The notes beneath the pieces were generated by a model. It had not been told where the DNA came from and made no database searches. It saw only the letters and a list, made by a program, of their open reading frames with translations. A stretch of 64,000 nucleotides of DNA from Amycolatopsis iheyensis (GTDB lineage: Bacteria > Actinomycetota > Actinomycetes > Mycobacteriales > Pseudonocardiaceae): NCBI RefSeq assembly GCF_024703995.1, contig NZ_JAMXQV010000003.1:124001-188000 (forward strand). Direction: 5' to 3'. This document shows, piece by piece, positions 28,427 to 38,307 of this stretch (position 1 is its first letter; every line of letters begins with the position of its first letter). Position numbers and translations under genes: made by a program.

Positions 28427-29998
28427 ATGGATCAGGGCAGCGAACTCACCGACCCGCGGGCCGCGCGGCGTGATCCCGTGGCGAACGTCGGCGGGTTCAC
28501 CGACCTGGCGACCAGCCCGTTCCGGATCGACCGCGACCGGATCGCCGCCTCGCCGTTCTTCGCCCGGCTCGGCGGCGTGACGCAGGTGGTCAGCGCCGGG
28601 GGCGCCGGGCTGCTGCACAACCGGCTCACCCACAGCCTCAAGGTCGCGCAGGTCGCCCGCGCCATCGCCGAGCGGATCACCACCGGTGCCGACGCCGGCC
28701 TCGCCGACAAGCTCGGCGGCTGCGATCCCGACGTCGCCGAGGCCGCCGCGCTCGCGCACGACCTCGGGCACCCGCCGTTCGGGCACCTCGGGGAGCAGAC
28801 GCTCGACCGCATCGCCCGGCACCGCTTCGGCCTCGCCGACGGCTTCGAGGGCAACGCGCAGACCTTCCGGATCATCACCACGACCGACGTGCGCGGCCCG
28901 TCGGCGATCGGGCTCGACCTCACCACCGCCGTGCGCGCCGCCGTCCTGAAGTACCCGTGGCTGCGGCTGCACCACCCCGCGCCGCACCCGTCCACGCTGG
29001 ACCTGCCGCCGCGCGGCGCCGGCGAGCCGGACGGGGCACCCGGCACCGGCGCGGCCAAGTTCTCCGCTTACGCCACCGAGCTCGACGACTTCGAGCAGGC
29101 CCGCGCGGCCTTCGCCGGGCGCGTCGAGGGCTGGCAGCAGACCGTCGAAGCGTCCGTGATGGACACCGCCGACGACATCGCCTACGCCATCCACGACCTG
29201 CAGGACTTCCACCGCATCGGCGTCCTGCAGCACGCGCCGGTCGCGGCCGAGCTGGGGGAGTGGCTCGAGCACGCCGAAGAGCTGGCCGGCCTCGACGACG
29301 AGACGCTGCACGCCGAGCTGCGCCGCCCCGGCCGCTCGCTCGAACGCGTCCGCCGTCGCATGCACGTGAAGGACGCCTGGATCGTCGACGACGACGCGTT
29401 CGCCGCCGCGGTGGCGCGGGTGCGCGCCGAGCTGGTCGACGGCCTGCTCGCCGCCGAGTTCGACGGCTCCATCGAGGCCGAGCAGGCGACGGCGGCGTTC
29501 TCCGCGAACTGGACGGCCCGGCTCGTCGACGGCGTCTTCGTGCTCGCCGCACCGTCCACACGCACCGGTCACGTGTCGCTGCGGCCCGCGCAGTGGCACG
29601 AGGTCCAGGTCCTGAAGTTCGTGCACCGCCGGTTCGTGCTGCTGCGCCCCGACCTCGCGCTGCACCAGCGCGGCCAGGCGGGCGTGGTCTCGAGCCTGGT
29701 CGACGCGCTCGACGCGTGGCTGCTCGACCGCGACGAGCTGTCCCGGCTGCCGCGCCGGCTGCACGACCTCGTCGAGCTGGCGCACCGCGAGTACACCGAC
29801 CTGGCCCGCCACCGCCCGGAGCTCCTGGTCGGCGCGACCGGCGAGCCGGTGACCGGCGCCGACGCGGTGCGCGGCCTGGCCCGCGGCCGCGCGGTGGTGG
29901 ACTTCGTGGCTTCGCTGACCGACAAGCAGGCGGTGACCTTGCTGGACGCGTTGTCGGGTCGGGCCGCCCAGCCGTGGTCGGACTCGTTTGTCCTGTGA
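28427..29998 (+). CDS. dgt: HD-domain dNTP triphosphohydrolase (dGTPase-like)
   Basis: 523-residue HD-domain phosphohydrolase of the dGTPase family. The metal motif H..HD..D is visible as HSLKVAQVAR, then LAHDLGHPPFGHLGE and VMDTADDIAYAIHDLQD. The N-terminal DPVANVGGFTDLATSPFRID and the long C-terminal helices match deoxyguanosinetriphosphate triphosphohydrolase-like proteins of actinobacteria. The role is probably dNTP pool control. The ATG has TAAGGT at leaderless -10 spacing (28413-28418). It is divergent from the PASTA lipoprotein gene. Confidence 0.93.
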   Translation: MDQGSELTDPRAARRDPVANVGGFTDLATSPFRIDRDRIAASPFFARLGGVTQVVSAGGAGLLHNRLTHSLKVAQVARAIAERITTGADAGLADKLGGCDPDVAEAAALAHDLGHPPFGHLGEQTLDRIARHRFGLADGFEGNAQTFRIITTTDVRGPSAIGLDLTTAVRAAVLKYPWLRLHHPAPHPSTLDLPPRGAGEPDGAPGTGAAKFSAYATELDDFEQARAAFAGRVEGWQQTVEASVMDTADDIAYAIHDLQDFHRIGVLQHAPVAAELGEWLEHAEELAGLDDETLHAELRRPGRSLERVRRRMHVKDAWIVDDDAFAAAVARVRAELVDGLLAAEFDGSIEAEQATAAFSANWTARLVDGVFVLAAPSTRTGHVSLRPAQWHEVQVLKFVHRRFVLLRPDLALHQRGQAGVVSSLVDALDAWLLDRDELSRLPRRLHDLVELAHREYTDLARHRPELLVGATGEPVTGADAVRGLARGRAVVDFVASLTDKQAVTLLDALSGRAAQPWSDSFVL

Positions 29999-30126
29999 GT
30001 GTCCCGTGGGCAATTCACGGTTGCGCTGAACGGCCTACGACATCCGTCCGGTTCGGGAAATTATCCGTCCTTTGTCACTCCAACGGCCGCTTTTTACGGA
30101 CAACGCACCGTACTTAGCTTGATCCT

Positions 30127-30142
30127 GCCGGTGATCACCGGC
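30127..30142. promoter_or_regulatory. 16-bp perfect palindrome upstream of secreted protease
   Basis: GCCGGTGATCACCGGC lies 50 bp upstream of the protease GTG start. It could be an operator or a 5' untranslated hairpin. A single copy; no regulator gene adjoins it. Confidence 0.4.
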
Positions 30143-30192
30143 GATCGGTCAGCGTGAGTCGGGGCACGCGCCTGGAGAATCGGAGGGCGCAC

Positions 30193-33105
30193 GTGCGTCG
30201 TACCCGTTCCACGAGATCGAGATCCACTGTGCTCACAGCCGGGGCCGCGGCGCTGCTCGCTGCCCTCGGCCTCGTGTCGCCGCCCGCCGCGGGCGCCGCC
30301 ACCGCGTCCACTCCGGACGCCTTCACCGCCACCGCGCAAACGCAGATCGCCGCCCTGCAGGCGGTCAAGGCCGGCCGCACCGCCGCCGAGTCCAAAGTAG
30401 ACAGCAAGCTGCTCGTCGCCGAAAAGGGCGCGGCCAAGCAGCTGAACGCCCTCCAGTCCGGCGCCGCCGTCTCGCAGGCCGGGACCGTCCTGGTCGACAT
30501 CCGCGCGAGCAAGGTCTCGCCGGACCTGCTCGCCGGGCTCACCAAGGCCGGCGCGGGCATCCGCGCGGTGTCCGACCGCTACGGCAGCGTCCGCGCCGAG
30601 GTGCCGCTGGCCAAGGTCGGCGAGATCGCCGCGCGCGCCGACGTCAAGCGCGTCGAGCGGGCCGACCAGGCGATGACCGCCCGCGAACTGGCCACGCCCA
30701 CGACGACCCCGGTCAAGACCGAGACCAAGCAGCAGAAGGCCGACCGCATCGCCGGCGAGCTCCAGAAGGCGGTTTCCGCCAAGAGCAAGCGCAGCGCCGC
30801 GGCCGCCGCGACCCTCACCAGCGAAGGCGACCGCGCCCACAACGCCGACATCGCCCGCCAGCAGTTCGGCGTCACCGGCGTCGGCGTCAAGGCGTGCGCG
30901 CTGTCCGACGGCGTCGACTCGCTGGCCGCTTCGGTGGCCAAGGGCGAGCTTCCGCCCGACGTCGACGTCATCGCCGGCCAGGAGGGCGACGGCGACGAGG
31001 GCACCGCGATGCTCGAGATCATCCACGACCTCGCGCCGAACGCGAAGCTGGGCTTCGCCTCCGCCTTCAACTCCGACGCCAGCTTCGCGGACAACATCCG
31101 CAAGCTGCGCTTCGAGTCGCACTGCGACGTCATCGTCGACGACGTCATCTACTTCAAGGAATCCCCGTTCCAGGACTGGATCATCGCCCAGGCCGTGAAC
31201 GACGTGACCGCGAACGGCGCGCTCTACTTCTCGTCCGCGGGCAACGAAGGCAACGTCACCGACGGCACCGCCGCGCACTGGGAAGGCGACTTCGTCGACT
31301 CGGGCAAGTCGGTCGGCAAGTTCGCCGGCACCGCGCACAACTTCGCCGGCGCCGCGGGCAACCAGATCTACGAGCCCATCTCGAACGCGTCCTCGGCCAA
31401 CATCCCGGTGACGCTGCACTGGTCCGACCCGCTCGGCCACTCGTCGAACGACTACGACCTCTACCTGCTCAACTCCGCGGGCGCCGTGGTCGACTTCAGC
31501 CAGGACGTCCAGGACGGCACCCAGGACCCGTACGAGATCCTGGCGACGCCGGCCTTCGGCGGCACCGGGCTGCGTCTGGCCGTCGTGAAGTTCTCCGGTG
31601 AGGGCCGCTACCTGTCGCTGTCCGCGCTGCGCGGCCGGTTCTCCGACTCGGCGGACGGCCTCAAGGCCTTCAACACCCCGGGCGTGACGGTCGGCCACTC
31701 GGCGACGCGGGACGCCTTCAGCGTCGCGGCCGCTCCGGCGGCGAAGGCCTTCGGCCGGCTCCTCGAGCCGGGCGACCCGGCCAACCCGACCGGCCCGTAC
31801 CCGGGCGCGTTCTCCGGCGCCACCAAGGCCGAGCGGTTCACCTCCGACGGCCCGCGCCGCGTGTTCTACGAGGCGGACGGCACGCCGATCACCCCGGGCA
31901 ACGTGTCTTCGACCGGTGGTGAGGTCCGGAACAAGCCGGAGATCACCGCGGCCGACGGCGTCACCACCAGCGTGACCGGGTTCAACCCGTTCTTCGGCAC
32001 GTCGGCCGCCGCCCCGCACGCGGCCGCCATTGCCGCGCTCGTGCTGTCCGGCAACCCCGGCCTGCCGCCCGCGGACGTGCGTGAGGCGCTGATCAACACC
32101 GCGATCGACATCGAAACCCCGGGCCGCGACAACTTCACCGGCTCCGGCGTCATCCTCGCGGACCGGGTGCTCGCCTACACCGGCGCCAGCCCGCAGCCCC
32201 TGGCCGTGGCCAAGCAGCCGACGGTCACCCCGGCCGACGGCGGCTCCGCGCTCGACCCGGGCGACACCGCCAAGGTGACCCTGCCGGTGACCAACGACGG
32301 TGACGGCACCGCGGTGTCCACCAGCGTGGTGCTCACCAGCCCGACCCCGGGTGTCACCGTGGCGCCGCGGGCCAAGTCCTACGGCACCATCAGCCCGGGA
32401 CAGACCGGCGTGAACGACTTCACCATCACCGTCCCGGCGAGCCAGCAGCTCGGCGTGCCGGTGGTGCTGAACGCCCGCGTCACCTTCGCCGGCGCGCACT
32501 CGCCGACGACGTCGACGTTCTCGCTGCCGGTCGGCACCCCGTCGCCGGTCGCGCAGGACTTCGCCTACACCGGCGCGCCGGTGGCGATCCCGGACAACAG
32601 CCCGGTCGGCGCGTCGGTGACCATCCCGGTCACCGGGGTCGGCCGCGCGTCCAAGGTGACGTTCTCGGTGGACGGCACCACCTGCAGCACCGACCCGAAC
32701 TCGACGACGGTCGGCCTGAACCACTCCTACGTCGGTGACCTGGTCGGCACGCTGACCGCGCCGTCCGGGGCGAAGGCCACGGTGTTCCAGCGCAACGGCA
32801 GCTCGGGCAAGAACCTGTGCCAGGTCGTCTTCGCCGACAACGCCGCCGCCGCGTTCAGCACGGTGACCTCGGCCAACGCGCCGTTCACCGGCTCGTGGCG
32901 GCCGACGCAGGCCCTGACCGGCAACCTGACCGGCGCGGCCGTCGACGGCACGTGGACGTTCGGGGTGGTGGACGCGGCCGGCGGCGACTCCGGCTTCATC
33001 CGCTCGGTCGCCCTGCACATCAACGGGTTCGTGCAGCCCCCGGCGGCCGGCGCGCCGTCGAACGTGCGGGGTTACACGAACAACGGCCCGGTGCACCCGC
33101 TGTAG
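30193..33105 (+). CDS. Secreted subtilase-superfamily protease, S53-like, with P-domain
   Basis: 970-residue exported protease. The GTG start has a GGAGGG ribosome site; an upstream GTG lacks one. A twin-Arg-rich signal peptide (about 1-38) and a propeptide-like region precede the catalytic domain (about 225-665). Catalytic candidates are Asp239 (SDGVDS), Glu269 (DEGTAMLEIIHD) in the place where subtilisins have His, Asp316/317 (CDVIVDDVIYF) and Ser604 (GTSAAAPHA), with SSAGNEG near residue 355. This is the pattern of the S53-like subgroup. A CARDB-like domain and a C-terminal P-domain (about 800-955, [17 protein letters not shown]) follow. It ends beside a family A repeat. Confidence 0.88.
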   Translation: MRRTRSTRSRSTVLTAGAAALLAALGLVSPPAAGAATASTPDAFTATAQTQIAALQAVKAGRTAAESKVDSKLLVAEKGAAKQLNALQSGAAVSQAGTVLVDIRASKVSPDLLAGLTKAGAGIRAVSDRYGSVRAEVPLAKVGEIAARADVKRVERADQAMTARELATPTTTPVKTETKQQKADRIAGELQKAVSAKSKRSAAAAATLTSEGDRAHNADIARQQFGVTGVGVKACALSDGVDSLAASVAKGELPPDVDVIAGQEGDGDEGTAMLEIIHDLAPNAKLGFASAFNSDASFADNIRKLRFESHCDVIVDDVIYFKESPFQDWIIAQAVNDVTANGALYFSSAGNEGNVTDGTAAHWEGDFVDSGKSVGKFAGTAHNFAGAAGNQIYEPISNASSANIPVTLHWSDPLGHSSNDYDLYLLNSAGAVVDFSQDVQDGTQDPYEILATPAFGGTGLRLAVVKFSGEGRYLSLSALRGRFSDSADGLKAFNTPGVTVGHSATRDAFSVAAAPAAKAFGRLLEPGDPANPTGPYPGAFSGATKAERFTSDGPRRVFYEADGTPITPGNVSSTGGEVRNKPEITAADGVTTSVTGFNPFFGTSAAAPHAAAIAALVLSGNPGLPPADVREALINTAIDIETPGRDNFTGSGVILADRVLAYTGASPQPLAVAKQPTVTPADGGSALDPGDTAKVTLPVTNDGDGTAVSTSVVLTSPTPGVTVAPRAKSYGTISPGQTGVNDFTITVPASQQLGVPVVLNARVTFAGAHSPTTSTFSLPVGTPSPVAQDFAYTGAPVAIPDNSPVGASVTIPVTGVGRASKVTFSVDGTTCSTDPNSTTVGLNHSYVGDLVGTLTAPSGAKATVFQRNGSSGKNLCQVVFADNAAAAFSTVTSANAPFTGSWRPTQALTGNLTGAAVDGTWTFGVVDAAGGDSGFIRSVALHINGFVQPPAAGAPSNVRGYTNNGPVHPL

Positions 33106-33110
33106 TTCCA

Positions 33111-33197
33111 AGCGCCCCAATGTGGCCTTCGGTGCGTCTGACGCACCGAAGGCCACATTGGGTGCGTGAGACGCAACCAAGGCCACATTGGGGCGCT
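33111..33197. repeat. Intergenic inverted repeat, family A copy 2 (composite)
   Basis: Begins AGCGCCCCAATGTGGCCTT six bases after the protease stop. A perfect stem follows (GGTGCGTC-T-GACGCACC at its centre), then a second right arm containing TGCGTGAGACGCAACC and ending ATTGGGGCGCT. So one left arm and two right arms are joined, as if two copies had recombined. Same family as 13637-13693 and 47401-47542. Confidence 0.9.
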
Positions 33198-33208
33198 ACC
33201 TTCTGTCC

Positions 33209-33850
33209 ATGGCGAAGGGGCGGGAAGTTGCCGGGGGCGGGCGCGCTGTCGAGGTGCCGCCGGAGCGCCTGGACGGGTTCTTCGCCCGGTTCGCCCAGCG
33301 GCACGGCGGGATCGCCGCCACCGAAACCGCGCCGTTCGAGGTCCGCGTGCTCGCGGCCGACGGGGCCACGGCGACCGCGACCGTCCCTTTCGGACCGCTC
33401 GAAGGAACTTCCCTCACCGCCCACGCCCTGGTGCCGCGGCGCCTCGCGCTTGTGCTGGTGCGCCGCGGCGGGCACAGCGTCGGGATCGCGGCCGGCGGCC
33501 GGATCGAGGTGTCCCGCACCGACCGGCACCTCGTCCAGGGCCGCTCCGCCGCGGGCGGCTGGTCGCAGCAGCGCTTCGCCCGGCGTCGCGCGGGCCAGGC
33601 GCGGCACGCGCTCCAGGACGCCGCCAAGGACGTCTTCGAGGTGCTCGTGCCCCGGCTGTCCGAAGTGGACGCCGTCGTGCTCGGCGGTGACCGTCGCGCC
33701 CTCGACGAGCTGCGCGAGGACCGGCGGCTCGCCCCGCTGTTCGCCCGGGCCGAGCCGCGCGTGCTCGAGGTCGGTGAGCCGAGCCGGGCCGTGCTCGACG
33801 AGGCCGCGGTGCGAGCGCTGTCCGTGCAGGTCACGCTGCGCGACGGGTGA
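33209..33850 (+). CDS. acVLRF1-family peptidyl-tRNA hydrolase
   Basis: 213-residue protein of the actinobacterial VLRF1 group, related to the release-factor-like domain of Vms1/ANKZF1. The key loop GGWSQQRFARRRAGQ holds the Gly and Gln expected to cleave peptidyl-tRNA. The following helix and EVDAVVLGGDRRALDEL strand fit the eRF1-like fold. By family it would release nascent chains from stalled or split ribosomes. It directly precedes an ABC-F gene, which also acts on stalled ribosomes. The ATG just after the family A repeat is chosen; upstream codons lie in the repeat. Confidence 0.85.
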   Translation: MAKGREVAGGGRAVEVPPERLDGFFARFAQRHGGIAATETAPFEVRVLAADGATATATVPFGPLEGTSLTAHALVPRRLALVLVRRGGHSVGIAAGGRIEVSRTDRHLVQGRSAAGGWSQQRFARRRAGQARHALQDAAKDVFEVLVPRLSEVDAVVLGGDRRALDELREDRRLAPLFARAEPRVLEVGEPSRAVLDEAAVRALSVQVTLRDG

Positions 33851-33889
33851 GACCGCACACGTCCGGAAAATCCGGTGGACCCCGGCCCG

Positions 33890-33965
33890 TACACTGGGCC
33901 ACGTGGATATCCAGCTGGAGTGACGCCGCGGCCCGTGTGGCCGCTTGACGCTGTCTTTTGACAGC
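33890..33965 (+). promoter_or_regulatory. Promoter and attenuator-like leader of the ABC-F gene
   Basis: TACACT (33890-33895) is a -10 element placed 7 bp before a six-codon ORF. After its stop codon, two hairpins follow: GCGGCC-CGTGT-GGCCGC (33928-33944) and GCTGTC-TTTT-GACAGC (33950-33965). The ABC-F TTG start is another 39 bp on. A ribosome held on the short ORF would cover the base of the first hairpin and could shift folding. This is inferred from layout. Confidence 0.6.
33903..33923 (+). CDS. Six-residue leader peptide MDIQLE
   Basis: GTG-GAT-ATC-CAG-CTG-GAG-TGA reads MDIQLE. The GTG is positioned for leaderless translation 7 bp after a -10 element, and the stop is followed at once by two hairpins and then an ABC-F gene. 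Short upstream ORFs that sense ribosome-targeting antibiotics are known before resistance ABC-F genes. Too short to support by coding statistics; the case rests on position. Confidence 0.5.
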   Translation: MDIQLE

Positions 33966-34004
33966 ACAGTCCTCCGTACGCCCCCTTTTCCACGGGAGTT
34001 TCCC

Positions 34005-35633
<1,629 letters not shown>

Positions 35634-35811
35634 GCCGATGCGTCCATTCGGGTGCAAGATCGTTACCGGCAGGCACTGGAATGGCCCAATGTGATCGCAG
35701 TTTCGGCCGTTTTACGGCTGTCGTCTGGCATTCCGGCGCTCAGTGTTCGATCATTGCCCCGGCAGGGGCCGTTATGTGGCCCAGAACACTCTCGGCGGGA
35801 AGGCGATCGAC

Positions 35812-36021
35812 GTGGCTGATCTCAAGAAAGGCGCGCGGATCACCGGCAACACGCGCGACAAGCTGGCCGCTGACCTGAAGAAGAAATACGAGAAGGGCTC
35901 GAGCATCCGGGCCCTCGCGGAGTCGACGGGCCGGTCGTACGGGTTCGTGCACCGGGTGCTGTCGGAGTCCGGAGTCCAGCTGCGGGGGCGCGGCGGGGCG
36001 ACGCGGGTCAAGAAGAAGTAG
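35812..36021 (+). CDS. Small helix-turn-helix protein, Rv1473A-like
   Basis: 69-residue basic protein: DLKKGARITGNTRDKLAADL, then a helix-turn-helix KGSSIRALAESTGRSYGFVHRVLSES and a Gly/Arg/Lys tail RGRGGATRVKKK, quoted in parts. A similar small regulator (Rv1473A) follows the ABC-F gene in M. tuberculosis, so the pair appears conserved. The GTG start has GGGAAGG upstream. The last 14 bases overlap the convergent GT87 gene. Its DNA target is unknown. Confidence 0.85.
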   Translation: MADLKKGARITGNTRDKLAADLKKKYEKGSSIRALAESTGRSYGFVHRVLSESGVQLRGRGGATRVKKK

Positions 36022-37363
36022 TTCGAACACTGCTGCGCGGGGGGCGCGCAGTGGAGGCTTCGGCCACGCGGAAGGCCAGGTGGGCCCCGAGCAGGACCAG
36101 GGGATACACCAGGTAGCCGTACCGGGTGGCCGGGGTGAGCAGGATCAACGCGCCGAGTCCGACGGCGATGCGCAGGACTGCGCCGGAGCCGTTCGCGGGG
36201 GGCCGGCGCACCAGCCAGACCAGCATGGCCACGGCCGCGGCGCCGACCAGCGCGAACGCCGCCACCCGGCCGACCACGCCGAGCTCGGCGATGAGGTGGC
36301 CCGGCAGCGGGCTCGCCGCGGGCGAGCGCACGACGCCCATCCCGAGGGGAAACCGGAAGACGTGCTCGACGAACGCCGCCGGATCCACGAAGTACACCGG
36401 CAGGTGCACCGCGGCCGTCGTCGCCACCAGCGCTGAAGCGAACCGGGTCAGCGCCGTCCAGTCGAGGCCCCGGCCCCGGCGTACCAGCACGAACACCGCC
36501 AGCACCGCGGCCGCGGGCGCGACGATGAGCTTCGCGCTGACGACCAGCGCCAGCACGAACCCCGACCAGGCGGCCCGCCCGGTGGCGGCGAGCGCGCAGG
36601 CGAGCACCAGCAGGCCGACGATCGCCAGGTCCGGACCGGCGACGGCCCAGGTCAACGCGGTCAGCGGGCAAGCCAGCGCGAGCTGCGCGGCGCCCACCGG
36701 CACTTTCGGCCACTTCAGCAGCTTGAGCGTGCCCAGCACGCACGCGCAGGCGGCGAGCGCGAACATCCAGCGGGCGTCGGTCAGGGCGTCGGTCAGCGGA
36801 GTGCCGCCGAACAACGCCCTGGGCAGGCCGAACACGGCCATGACCGGGCCGTACGGGGTGTAGTCGTTGACTTCCGGCGCCCGGCCGAGCGCGGTGACGT
36901 CGACGTACGGCGTTCCGTGGTGCAGCAGCAGATCCGCCGATCGCTCGATCACCCAGACCTCGGGCTGCGCGGCCCACGAGAACGGCGTGATCAGCCAGTC
37001 CACTCCGGTCAGTCGGCGAATAACCAGGAGCGCCAACGGAAGGATCATCGCCAACAGGGCGATCACGGCGATCGTGCACCAGCGCGAGCCGAGTAGCCCG
37101 CGTGGCGCAACGCCCTTGCGTGCCGAGAGCAGCAGCCACGCGCTGTGCAGCACGCCGAAGCCGTATGCGGCCGTCGCGAAGTTGCCCCAGACGCGGTAGC
37201 CGTAGAACTCGGCGACGAGTGCGGTCGGCAGCGCGAAGGCCAGGCAGGCGAGGTAAAAGCCCAGGTCCCAGCGCAGTGCGGCGATGCCTGCTTCGCGCGC
37301 GGGCGCCGTGAAGAGCCGTGCCGCGCGCCGCCATGCGGGCGCCCGGCCCACCTCCGTTCCCAC
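36008..37363 (-). CDS. GT87-type polyprenol-sugar mannosyltransferase-like membrane protein
   Basis: 451-residue integral membrane protein with about ten hydrophobic segments, of the GT-C superfamily (GT87/DUF2029). The first loop contains the acidic pattern DVTALGRAPEVNDYTPYGP and VDWLITPF, as in actinobacterial arabino- and mannosyltransferases using polyprenyl-phosphate sugars. Cell-envelope glycan synthesis is the likely role. ATG start at 37363 with no strong ribosome site seen. It lies 20 bp downstream of the LLM gene on the same strand. Confidence 0.82.
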   Translation of the reverse strand: MGTEVGRAPAWRRAARLFTAPAREAGIAALRWDLGFYLACLAFALPTALVAEFYGYRVWGNFATAAYGFGVLHSAWLLLSARKGVAPRGLLGSRWCTIAVIALLAMILPLALLVIRRLTGVDWLITPFSWAAQPEVWVIERSADLLLHHGTPYVDVTALGRAPEVNDYTPYGPVMAVFGLPRALFGGTPLTDALTDARWMFALAACACVLGTLKLLKWPKVPVGAAQLALACPLTALTWAVAGPDLAIVGLLVLACALAATGRAAWSGFVLALVVSAKLIVAPAAAVLAVFVLVRRGRGLDWTALTRFASALVATTAAVHLPVYFVDPAAFVEHVFRFPLGMGVVRSPAASPLPGHLIAELGVVGRVAAFALVGAAAVAMLVWLVRRPPANGSGAVLRIAVGLGALILLTPATRYGYLVYPLVLLGAHLAFRVAEASTARPPRSSVRTTSS

Positions 37364-37383
37364 CGCGCCAGGCTACCGAGGGC

Positions 37384-38235
37384 TCAGCCGAGCTCGCGCA
37401 GGCGGGGGAGCAGGTCCGCGGCGGCCTCGGCCGCCTTGACGACGTTGTCGTGACCGGTCGGCATCAGGACCAGCTCGGTGAAGCCCGCGTCGAGGTAGCT
37501 CCGGGCGAGACGCAGGGCGTTGTCCGCATCGGACGGCAGCCGGAACTGCACCGCGCGGCGGAGGGCCGCCGGATCGCGGCCCACCGCCGCGCAGTGGTCG
37601 TCGAGCACCCGGGAAAGCCGTTGCAGCTCGCCGATTTCCGTGCCCGGCAGGGCCGCGTTGAGCCAGACGTCGGCGTGCTCGGCGACGACCCGCAGGCCCC
37701 GCTTCTCGCCGCTGCTGCCCAGCCACAGCGGCGGTTTCGGTTGCACGGGCTTCGGATCGCTGAGCGCGCTGGTCAGCGTGTAGTGCCGGCCGCGGTAATC
37801 GGTTTCTCCGCGAGTCCACAGCAGACGGAGGATTTCGCAGGTCTCGGCGAGCATTTCGACGCGTTCGACCGGTGCCGGCGTCGGTGTGCCCAGCATCGCG
37901 TCGGTGAAGGTGTCGCCGCCCGCGCCCAGGCCGACGTCGAGCCGGCCGCCGGAGAGGTGGTCGACGGTCGCGGCGATCTTCGCGAACATGCCCGGGTGGC
38001 GGTTGGTGTTGCCGGACACCAGGCATCCGACGCGCACGCGTCTCGTCGCCTCGGCCATCGCGGCGAGGAGGCTCCAGCCGTCGAAGACGTCGCCGGTGCG
38101 GACCGGGCCCATCGGGGCGAGGTGGTCGAACACCCAGCAGCCGTCGAACCCGGCGTCGTCGGCGATCGCCCAGGTCTCGCGGAGGGCGGCGATGCCGATG
38201 TGCTGCTGCGGTGGCTTGAGGCCGATGGTGGACAT
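37384..38235 (-). CDS. LLM-class F420-dependent oxidoreductase
   Basis: 283-residue luciferase-like TIM-barrel oxidoreductase. Typical segments are DDAGFDGCWVFDHLAP, TRRVRVGCLVSGNTNRHPGMFAKIAATVDHLSGGR (in parts) and VGLGAGGD. The group uses F420 more often than FMN in actinobacteria; the substrate is unknown. An AGGAGA ribosome site precedes the ATG. It is divergent from a MarR gene, with a 23-bp inverted repeat in the shared promoter, and is the probable regulated target. Confidence 0.9.
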   Translation of the reverse strand: MSTIGLKPPQQHIGIAALRETWAIADDAGFDGCWVFDHLAPMGPVRTGDVFDGWSLLAAMAEATRRVRVGCLVSGNTNRHPGMFAKIAATVDHLSGGRLDVGLGAGGDTFTDAMLGTPTPAPVERVEMLAETCEILRLLWTRGETDYRGRHYTLTSALSDPKPVQPKPPLWLGSSGEKRGLRVVAEHADVWLNAALPGTEIGELQRLSRVLDDHCAAVGRDPAALRRAVQFRLPSDADNALRLARSYLDAGFTELVLMPTGHDNVVKAAEAAADLLPRLRELG

Positions 38236-38262
38236 GAGGTTCTCCTGATTATCATCTTATTG

Positions 38263-38285
38263 GATCGTCAGTAAGACTGACGATC
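38263..38285. promoter_or_regulatory. MarR operator, 10-bp arms
   Basis: GATCGTCAGT-AAG-ACTGACGATC is a perfect inverted repeat between the divergent LLM oxidoreductase and MarR genes. It sits just upstream of TAGAGT (38295-38300), which has leaderless -10 spacing to the MarR GTG. Very likely the autoregulatory site. Confidence 0.85.
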
Positions 38286-38307
38286 AGCGTAGGGGTAGAG
38301 TTCTCGC

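Noticed and set aside
30094-33186. A 1030-codon minus-strand frame across the protease gene
   Set aside because: Antisense shadow of a GC-rich gene, repetitive Arg/Gly/Val content and no domain; the plus strand carries the real protease.
33861-33895. WhiB7-type promoter for the ABC-F gene
   Set aside because: An AAAAT run is present but it falls on the expected -35 position instead of just upstream of one, so the WhiB7 layout is not met.
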